This document shows positions 54,791-64,000 of a stretch of 64,000 nucleotides of DNA, one piece after another. Location: contig MCGE01000017.1 in the NCBI GenBank assembly GCA_002105175.1, positions 1 to 64,000 of the forward strand, given 5' to 3'. Numbering within the stretch: position 1 is the stretch's first letter; every line of letters begins with the position of its first letter. The DNA is from Absidia repens (lineage: Eukaryota > Mucoromycota > Mucoromycetes > Mucorales > Cunninghamellaceae). The position numbers and the translations under genes were made by a program. The notes under the pieces were generated by a model. The model was not told the DNA's origin, searched no databases, and saw nothing but the letters and a program-made list of their open reading frames with translations.

Positions 54791-55829
54791 TTTATGTTTT
54801 GCACTAATAGATTCCTTTTCTTTTTCTTTTTTCCTAGCAATCAATCCCATTTGATTAATGTTGACTGGTAAAGTATTAATAACAGATGTCCCTTTCGCCT
54901 TTCTTATTCTTTGCACAATACAATATACTATATTAGTTTTTACAGCTGTCCCTTTAGAATAGTGTTGGCCGTCCTTCAGAACTCCTGATAATGTCGCTCA
55001 TGCTAGTTCCATTAGATCTCTTGTTACAATGAACATCGCGCTCTTAGCTTAGTATCTACCTTATCTCTTCAAATAAATTATACTTTTTTATTACTCTTCC
55101 TCTGACCCATTATATAATTAATGTGCGTAGTAGTTCTTGTAGCTTTTTGTGAATGTCTTATTAAACGCCTGCTTTCTAACTAACCACACTATGACTATTT
55201 TTCCATCGACTGGATTGTGGCTATAGATGGCTGAGTATGAAACTTGGTTTTATTCCCACTCTACCGTTCACATAAATCAACCTAGATCGTATCTCCGGCG
55301 TATCCTACTTTATAGACCGGATACAGTCTGTACATATATATATATGTATATGTATATATCCAATTCAATATTTTCGTGGTGTATGGTATAATAAAATCTC
55401 ATTACCCCTCCAATTAGATCCTAAGAAGCTGCTCATGTGAAAACTTCAATACCTATCCTGATTTTTTTCCCTTCCACATACACATACATATTACATAAAC
55501 ACAAATAGATACAGACATAAGATATCAACTTCTTTTTTTTTTTTTTTTTGACGTCGCGATAAAATTTATGTTTCTTTATTTAAAGGATATAGAAGGAGGG
55601 GAATATATAGTGGAGGGGCAAAGAGGGAAACAAAACAAAAAAGAGGGTAGGAAGCAAATAAGTATATAATCCTAACTACCTGGCATTGATATAAGGATGC
55701 AAAGTGGGGGAGGAGGAGGTGGAAATAAGGAATGATATAATAAAAATAAAATAAACAATGAACAAATAAATGATAAGAATGGGAGAGAGTGAAAGGGCAA
55801 AGCTATTACTACTTCTACTACTAGTATGG
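54791..55829. other. intergenic, weak family A-like remnant
   Basis: 54955-55095 faintly resembles the family A 3' half (CTTAGCTTAGTATCTACC, TCAAATAAATTATAC). No gene. Confidence 0.4.
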
Positions 55830-58629
55830 CTACTTTTGCATCACGGCTTTGATAAAGTGTTTCTGTCGAGTCAATGTCAAAAATGCTTGGTCCACCAAAG
55901 GTTTCAATAAATTCAGGGAATGCATCGAATAAGCCAGTTGATCTAGTGGCTGTGTGTCCAATAATAGAATGGTGACATTGGAAGCCTGTTTCGTACCAGT
56001 TGCCTATTGAAAAAAAAAATTGGAATTAGTATTGGTAGTCTTTTATCTATTTTTCTTTTAGATATACCTTGACATGTGGAAATAGAATATCACCAAGTCG
56101 CTGCTTTTGTTGAAGAACAGACAAACCTTTCATGGATTCAACAAACCGAGCCATGGACTGATACTGTTCTTGTTTTCCAATATCGTTAATATGTGCAATA
56201 TCAGTGGTGGAGGTGGTGGAAGTCACAGCCGCAGAAGTGCCAGAGGAGGATGTGTGCGAATTGCATTCATCTGGTAGTACAAGGTTGGGTGTTTTGGGTG
56301 TATTGGATGTACATGTGTAATGATGATGATGTTGATGCTGCTGTTGAGGTTGGCAACAAAAAGAAGAGGTAACATTGGCGCTGACTTGTCTTTGATAATG
56401 GTTTTGGTGACGATAAGTACCCGTAACAGGAGCTTCTTCCAATTTTGACAATAAATAGCTCGGATTAAATAGGCAGAGGGCCCGACTGGCAGATCGAAGC
56501 GACATGATGTAGTCTACCCATTCGTTGAGGTTGCTGTCCAATTCATCATTTTTTCCAATCGCTTGCAAAATGGCTGCTTCGACACAATTGCGCTGGGAAT
56601 GAGATGAATCATTGCGTCTCAAAGCGTGTGATGTGTTGCCTGTGTTAAAGGGCGAGGATGGTAGCGTTGACGAGGCTGGTAATGTAGGTTTAGCTGCCAC
56701 TGGTGCAATTTTGACGCGATGAGGTTGATTTTGTTGGTAATTTTGGTGGCTGCGCTGCTGTATATGAGAGTGATTGGTTTGCTGCTGCTGTTGATGATTA
56801 TGGTGATGAGGCTGTTGTGATGTTTGATGGGCCCTATTGGTTTTGGTGAAAGATGTTCGCAAAGGCATGGGGGATGGTTTTTGCTGGAAAGTGGGTGGAG
56901 GCGTGGTGACAGTATCCGAAGGAGCAGGAGAATTCGCAGCAAGTCGTTTTGGTTCATGGTAGGCTATGACAACAGGCTTAGACAGGATATACTTTCCATT
57001 AAATTGAGTAAGGGCAGCCTTGGCATCTTCAGGCCGAGTGAAGCTAACAAATCCATATCCACGAGATTGTTTGGTATTGGGTTTCTTCATAACACGTGCA
57101 GAGATAATATGTCCAAACACTCGGAATACGCTATACAGATCCGCACTTTTAGTGGCCAAGTCCAAATTTTTGATGTAAAGATTGGTGTAGTCGACAATTG
57201 AGTTCTAATAATAAATAATGTCAATATAAATAACTCTGCCAGATTGATTCATTTTTGTTTACACTTACGGAGTCTGATTTGCCAATTTTTTGGTTTTTGT
57301 TTGCAGGTGCTGACAGGTCTGGCTTATTAGAAACCAATGAGAAGATCGATCTAGATAAATATAAAAAATTGAGTGGACATAATATATTGAATGCATTTAT
57401 TTCCATAGTTGATTTACATTGATTTGCCGTCAAGTTGCTTGTTGTTCTATGTAAACAAGGTTTGAATTAGAAAATCATCGACATGACATTTTTTTTTATC
57501 ACCGCCTACCATTGTCATCCTTGAGTTTTCAGCATCTTTTTGGTTGAAGTATTGGAGAAGGGCTGTTCCATTGAAGGTTGAGTCTTTTTCTACAATAATT
57601 TTGCATAGACGAATAGGACCAAAGGGACGGAAGAGGTTGTAAAGGCTATTGTTTGTCATAGAGAGAGGCAGATGATTGACTTGAAAGATAGGAGCATTGG
57701 GGATTTGATCTTTGGAACCATCAGGAGTCATATACACTTGCAAGCGACAATTGTTCTTGAAGACAATACCGTCAAAGAGCGTATATGCACGATCAGCTGA
57801 ATATAATAAAAAGGAGACAAAAGTAAGTTTCAGTTTCGTTTTTCATAGATAAGTCACGTAAACCCTTTTTGACTCCAATCACTTTCGCCTCTCCTTAACC
57901 CATCCTACACTATTACATCTTCCAGTTCCTCCTCATTTCCTTCTTCTCCCCCAAAATAAGAGCCTCCATACAATACCAACAATAAAGACACATGTATCAA
58001 TAAAAATCAACGTGACTTATCGTGGCTATGATATGATGGTTTTCTTTTCACTTCCATCCTTTTGTTTTCGGTCCCCTTTTTTCAAAATACTCCTTTGCAA
58101 CAACACCCATCCCAATAGCCATGTTTTTTTTTTTTTGTTACCCAGTTCTCTGCTTGCAAATTGGATCCAACCAGTCGAAAGGTCATCTCGAAATCTGTTG
58201 CGTTGTATCCTAATAAAAATAAAAAATTAAGATATTATGCTGAAGCTTGTTTTTTTACTTTTTTTTTTTTTTTTTTGGTTTGTTTTGTTTGATGTCTTAC
58301 AAAATAGGCTGGCAAGATGTCAGTAATGTTACAATGTCACTATCGCTGATGGACTGGGGCACTTCAAAATATAAAGTGTCAGACACCAAGAACTGGCCAC
58401 CAAATAAGGTAAGATCATAGGACTTGGGTTGCTGGTGATATTGATGGTGGTGCTGCATCAGATGTGGTTCTGCATTGGTTCCACGGTTATTGTTGTGGTA
58501 TTGTTTATACGTCGACACATCCGATGCCAATTCTATCGAGACTGACGATGTTGATAATGACGACTGGGAGCAGGTGGAAGTGAGTTCTGCATCTGTTGTT
58601 GTACTTTTGGACGGCGATAAATGCTCCAT
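55830..58629 (-). CDS. poly(A)-binding-like protein with three RRMs and a divergent MLLE domain
   Basis: Seven exons (58629-58301, 58209-58142, 57796-57510, 57446-57418, 57350-57269, 57204-56068, 56003-55830) encode 701 residues. RRM1 lies at about 83-155 (DTLYFEVPQ and WIQFASRELADRAYTLFDG). RRM2 lies at about 165-240 (PIFQVNHLPLSMTNNSLYNL). RRM3 lies at about 272-345 with canonical RNP2 NLYIKNLD and RNP1 SRGYGFVSF. A Gln/His/Asn-rich disordered region follows. The C-terminal MLLE/PABC domain (QKQRLGDILFPHVK, then ILLLDTQPLDQLAYS, LLKPLVDQAFLTLTRQ) would recruit PAM2 proteins. Architecture is that of cytoplasmic PABP, but RRM1/RRM2 and the MLLE are divergent and RRM4 is missing, so this looks like a specialised paralogue (compare yeast Pes4/Mip6). 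One exon is only 29 nt. Functions are inferred. Confidence 0.9.
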
Positions 58630-59700
58630 GGTTGCTCGTTTTGCTGTTCGTTGAATCTAATTAATGTAAATGAATAAACAATAATAGAAAGACATTCCAG
58701 ATTGTTGTTACCTTGTTTAAAAAAAAAGAGAGAAAGAGAAGAAAAGGGGGAAAATGACGGTGTTTGAAAAAAGACAGTGGAAAGGAAACTATATACTTTT
58801 TTGAAAACCTCCTTTTTTTTACACTTTGCAGCAATAAAATGAAACCCTTTGAGGATACGTACATCATATCATGAAAAGTGTCACGCATATTTATTTTTTT
58901 TCGGATGTAGTTAATGTGCCCCAGTTCAGTGTAACAATCTTCGCATCATGTTCACCAGGATCCGCCTTTAATGCGGATAGCTCTGATTTGTCGTTGTACA
59001 AAGTACGGGACAGTTCCTTTCAATATCAAAGGCGCTATGTACTGTAATGCAATATATGCTACTTTACAACATTGTAAGTTCATCATATACCGCATAGCTT
59101 TGTTATATCAATAAGTACGCTCATTAATTTATTATATCTATTAAATATATATTTACGGTGATCGCCAGGATTTTTTTTTTTTTTGCTCATTAGGTGGAAT
59201 CGGAGTTGAATTTTCCTATATTTCACCTTTTTGTTTTCCCACTTTTACAGCCTCTCACTTTTCTACGCTAAAAAAATAGGGTCACTTCTACAACATCAAC
59301 CTATTTTGCTGCTGGCGAAATAAATAAAAAAATAGTCTTTATGCTCTTCCCCCTTTTAATATATGGACGTTTCGCTTATGGTAAGAAAGAGATATTTTCA
59401 TGTATATGTGCTACCAGAGATGCTCAACGTCCTTTTTTTATAGTGCATCCAATTCCGAACAATTCACCATTCAGCATTCACGCTTTCAGTATCAGCACAA
59501 ATACAGACCGTGATCATATTCCACTTGCGAACTTTGTCTCCTGATATACTATGTCAAATTGTAGGAACTAGTCGTGGTACCGGTTCTTAGTAGATCTATG
59601 TCACTCATTCATTGTAAGGAACAAAACGCATCATTCAATTATTGTTATCGTTATTGAATATTCTGGATATCAAATGATATGCTAATATATTTCTTTTTCA
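58630..59700. other. intergenic, no gene recognised
   Basis: AG-rich run upstream of the PABP-like gene, then AT-rich sequence. A 67-residue frame at 59341-59544 (MLFPLLIYGRFAYG) is uncertain. Confidence 0.4.
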
Positions 59701-59716
59701 ATATACAACCAGGGCG

Positions 59717-60125
59717 GAAATATTATGCGTGTGGGACAAGGTATCCTTCAACTCAATGGAAAATTCAATATTATCTGTTGGCTGGCTCAAAAACTATGGT
59801 ATGGAATTGCCCACCCGCAAGCAAACAAGATCAATGTCAAAATCTCTGCGAACAATGAAACCAGATGTGTACACCACCAACAGTATCAAATAGCACTGGA
59901 CGAAGGACCCAAAATCAAACTTTGCAGGGTCTTATTGGCTAGATCAAGACGATCGTGGAACACTGTGAAAAGCTTGCCAAAAAAAAAAAAGGAACTGCGA
60001 AGGCGGCCGAGCAGGGGCTGAAAATATCGAATTTGAACAATGGGTTCTATGCTGAAAATTGCGACTTCGGTGATGCCATCCGGTGGTCCACTTGTACTTA
60101 CTTGGAATTCGCCTCCCATGAATGA
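59717..60125 (+). CDS. possible gene or fragment, unknown
   Basis: One frame gives YYACGTRYPSTQWKIQYYLL and NCPPASKQDQCQNLCEQ to a stop. After a possible acceptor (GGCTAG at about 59938-59943), the same frame gives IKTIVEHCEKLAKKKKGTAK, ISNLNNGFYAENCDFGDAIR and WSTCTYLEFASHE, ending in TGA at 60123-60125. A second frame (MRVGQGILQLNGKFNIICWL) overlaps. Composition suggests coding history, but no complete model or family was found. The 12-A run at 59979-59990 adds frame uncertainty. Confidence 0.3.
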
Positions 60126-60484
60126 AGACGTCAAGCTTATTCTCGTGATATGTTTGGTTTAGATAGAATATAGATGATTATTTTCCGTCTGTTTATTTGA
60201 TTTGGCTTTTTACTAGTATTACTTACTATCATTGATATCACTTTTACCCCTTCCCCTTTTTTTTTTTTTTATCAACTGTCATATTGCGGCATTTAAAACT
60301 CATTTGTCGCTTATTGGATGACAAATGGGAAATGAAATCCCCTTCCCTCGCTCCTATTTTTTTTTCTCTCTCAAGCTTCATTTTTACTTTTTATTTAAAA
60401 GAATCTGTCTTTTCTTGTCTATTATTCTTCTCTTTTTCTTTTATTCTACTTGATTACTTTATCAACAAGAAACTCCATACAACA

Positions 60485-61782
60485 ATGTCCTCTATCATCA
60501 AGTCTCATTGTCTCTTCAAGTCGCTTCAAAGATCTTGGCTGCCAATCATGTCTCAAACCTGTTTATCAAAAAGACCAAAGGACAAAGTCTCTGGCTTGGC
60601 TGCGCATCCTCATATGACCATCTCCCCACGGTTTTATTCAAGTCCACCTGCTGCTCCTTCCTCCGTGCAACGTAAGTTTGGTGGCATCTGAGTTTTAAAA
60701 AAGGGGTTCATTGTTACTCACTGTAGTCATCTTTCACTTTTGACTTTTGCAATCTTTTAGAACGAAAAAAGTTAACGATCCTTAATATCAATCGCATGTA
60801 CAAACATGGAGAACCCATCTCAATGATGACTGCTCAAGATTACCCCTCAGGCCTGATGGTTGATCGTTCTGGTATTGATATTTGCTTGGTTGGTGATTCA
60901 CTTGCTATGGTAGCCTTAGGTTATGACTCGACCAATCCTTTGACAGTTGATGTAAGTACATGCATTTTGATTTTATAGATACACAAATAAAAAAATAAAA
61001 AAAAAAATAAAAAAAAAGCTCACGTTATACTTTTTATTTATATAATTTGACTTCAGGAAATGCTACATCATTGTCGTGCGGTAGCAAGAGGCAGTAAGTC
61101 GCCATTCCTTATTGCAGATTTACCTTCTGGAAGCTATGAAGTCAGTCCTGAAGAAGCGGTACGTACATCCCTAAGACTGGTGAAAGAAGGCAATATGGAA
61201 GCGGTCAAGTTGGAAGGTGGCAAAGAAATGGCGGGAACGATTCGTCGCATCGCCTCTGTTGGTATTCCAGTAATGGCTCATATCGGCTTGACGCCCCAAC
61301 GGCAATCAGCTCTAGGTGGATTCCGGGTACAAGGAAAGACTGCAAAGCAAGCAATGAATCTGGTGGAGGATGCGTTAGCGGTGCAAGAAGCAGGGGCCTT
61401 TGCCGTACTATTAGAAGCAATGCCAGCTCAGATTGGCGACTACATCACTCAACGACTTTCTATCCCTACCATTGGCATTGGTGCAGGTCCCATGTGTTCT
61501 GGTCAAGTCCTGGTTTTGAATGATGCTATGGGCATCTTTGATAGATTTGTCCCCAAATTCACCAAGCAATACGCCAATTTGAATCAAGTCATGACCAGTG
61601 CATTGGAGCAATACCATCAGGATGTCAAGACAAAACAATTCCCGTCGCCTGAAAATACGTACCCTATCGATCAAGCTCAATTGGATAAATTCTGGAATGC
61701 TGTCTCCAATAGTAACAACCATGACGCTCCTCTCAAGCGACAACAAATTGATCAAGAAAAAATTGTCAGTGCCCATGGATAG
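60485..61782 (+). CDS. ECM31: 3-methyl-2-oxobutanoate (ketopantoate) hydroxymethyltransferase
   Basis: Exons 60485-60671, 60761-60951 and 61057-61782 encode 367 residues. Residues 1-60 are basic and hydroxylated without acidic clusters ([20 protein letters not shown]), a probable mitochondrial presequence. The catalytic TIM barrel follows with PanB signatures: [69 protein letters not shown] and TIGIGAGP. The enzyme transfers a hydroxymethyl group from 5,10-methylenetetrahydrofolate to alpha-ketoisovalerate, giving ketopantoate, the first step of pantothenate/CoA synthesis. Metal-binding Asp residues in GDS and ADLP are present. A 14-T tract at 60257-60270 and pyrimidine-rich DNA precede the start. 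AATAAA near 61900 is a likely poly(A) signal. Confidence 0.95.
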
Positions 61783-62523
61783 TTTTAGTTATACATAGTT
61801 AGTATTTTATGGTTGTAGTTTTATATCATATAATAGTATTATTCTTAGTATTTTATTACCCCATACATTATACATTATTCATATATATATATATTGAAAT
61901 AAACACTTTGAAATTCACCAAAATTATTAATCATTCTGGGGTATCCAATATTTATGCTGCTTATATTACCTCTTTTGAAATATGGTTGGTCATGACTCGT
62001 AAAGGTTGGTGACCAGTTATTATGTCTGTGATGAATGATTAGGTCTTTTAAAAGCGCGGATAATTATTTATCAGTAGCGCTTTGTGCCCATTTTATGATG
62101 TGTTAATTTTTTAAAAGAAGTGATTCCTTTAAAAATCGCTGTGGAACATGTCAATGCGACTTCATTATTGTTAGTCTATTTACGGCATTTGATATTTATA
62201 AAGCAAAAACGTTATATAGTACAACGGATTTCCTTATCAGATTTGACTCATTTGGCTACATGTACATAAATAACTTTCAAAAATAAATACTGTGACGTAT
62301 TGCATTTATATTGAATATGGCATCCATGCAACTCTTCCAAAAGATAATAATAATTTATAACTACGTTTTGCTGTATACCTTTTTTTTACATAGGCGATGG
62401 AAATGGAAGTTTGATGATTATGTTGGGTGATATAAATCGGAATCACATGATGATCTTTACGCTGTCTTTGCCCCTTCCCCCCAAAAAAATGACCCTTTCA
62501 AAGCTGGGTTTTAAGTCAAGTTT

Positions 62524-62525
<2 letters not shown>
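61783..62525. other. intergenic between panB-like and b5 reductase genes
   Basis: AT-rich; no gene, RNA or repeat recognised. Confidence 0.5.

Positions 62526-62555
<30 letters not shown>
62526..62555 (+). promoter_or_regulatory. poly(dT) tract before the b5 reductase gene
   Basis: Thirty T on the coding strand, 69 bp before the ATG. The longest such tract in front of a gene here; promoter role inferred. Confidence 0.45.
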
Positions 62556-62558
<3 letters not shown>

Positions 62559-62624
62559 TAGACCTTTTCTTTCTTCCTTTTCTTCTTAATCCCCTTACCT
62601 TTCACAATCTATTTCTTTCTAGCC

Positions 62625-63873
<1,249 letters not shown>

Positions 63874-64000
63874 TTTAGTGGTCTCATAGATTTAGAAAGG
63901 TTATTCACAGTGCAGTTTCGTTTTATGTTATGTTTGAATAAAAAACCATGGACACCGTATTTTTTATATCATTGAAACACCGACCTGAACGTTTTTTGTC

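Overview
The window reads as nuclear DNA of an early-diverging filamentous fungus, most likely Mucoromycota. Genes carry many short introns (about 50-100 nt, GTAAGT-like donors, TAG/CAG acceptors). The proteins include a fungal RNA polymerase I RPA34 subunit, an SUV39-type histone methyltransferase, a Tudor-less SMN protein and a Pho80-type cyclin. Intergenic DNA is AT-rich, with many long A/T homopolymers and dispersed repeats. The species assignment is inference.

Layout. 1-1687 (-): EHD-family membrane-remodelling ATPase, running off the left edge. 4912-5866 (+): RNA polymerase I subunit RPA34.5. 7672-13527 (-): complete Ty3/Gypsy chromovirus with 284-bp LTRs that look identical and a CTCAT target duplication. 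16065-17115 (+): cyclin. 19.6-21.0 kb (-): damaged or mis-assembled gene of unknown function. 21593-22468 (-): secreted, probably GPI-anchored YcnI/DUF1775 protein. 22.9-28.2 kb: mostly repeats. 28283-30157 (+): Clr4/SUV39 H3K9 methyltransferase. 30651-32687 (+): AMSH-type JAMM deubiquitinase. 32.7-43.0 kb: repeat-rich and essentially gene-free. 43101-43738 (+): SMN. 43937-44860 (+): A20/AN1 zinc-finger gene with several lesions. 45561-49314 (+): NFX1/FAP1 zinc-finger protein. 50211-51137 (-): secreted orphan. 51.1-55.8 kb: repeats and one doubtful spliced gene. 55830-58629 (-): three-RRM plus MLLE poly(A)-binding-like protein. 59.7-60.1 kb (+): unclear gene remnant. 60485-61782 (+): ketopantoate hydroxymethyltransferase. 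62625-63873 (+): NADH-cytochrome b5 reductase.

The genes are independent housekeeping or regulatory units; no operon-like or biosynthetic cluster is visible. The main structure not explained by genes is a set of dispersed repeat families. Family A has at least a dozen copies, starts with a GC/E-box and ends in AATAAA. Family R2 often lies 5' of A. Families B and C occur as inverted copies. A MITE family has TAGGGCTCTTAA ends and internal GGTATTG repeats. The retrotransposon landed beside a family A copy. Most exon boundaries below were chosen by reading frame continuity across GT-AG introns and protein family fit. Several genes show single-base frame breaks at homopolymers, which may be assembly errors.
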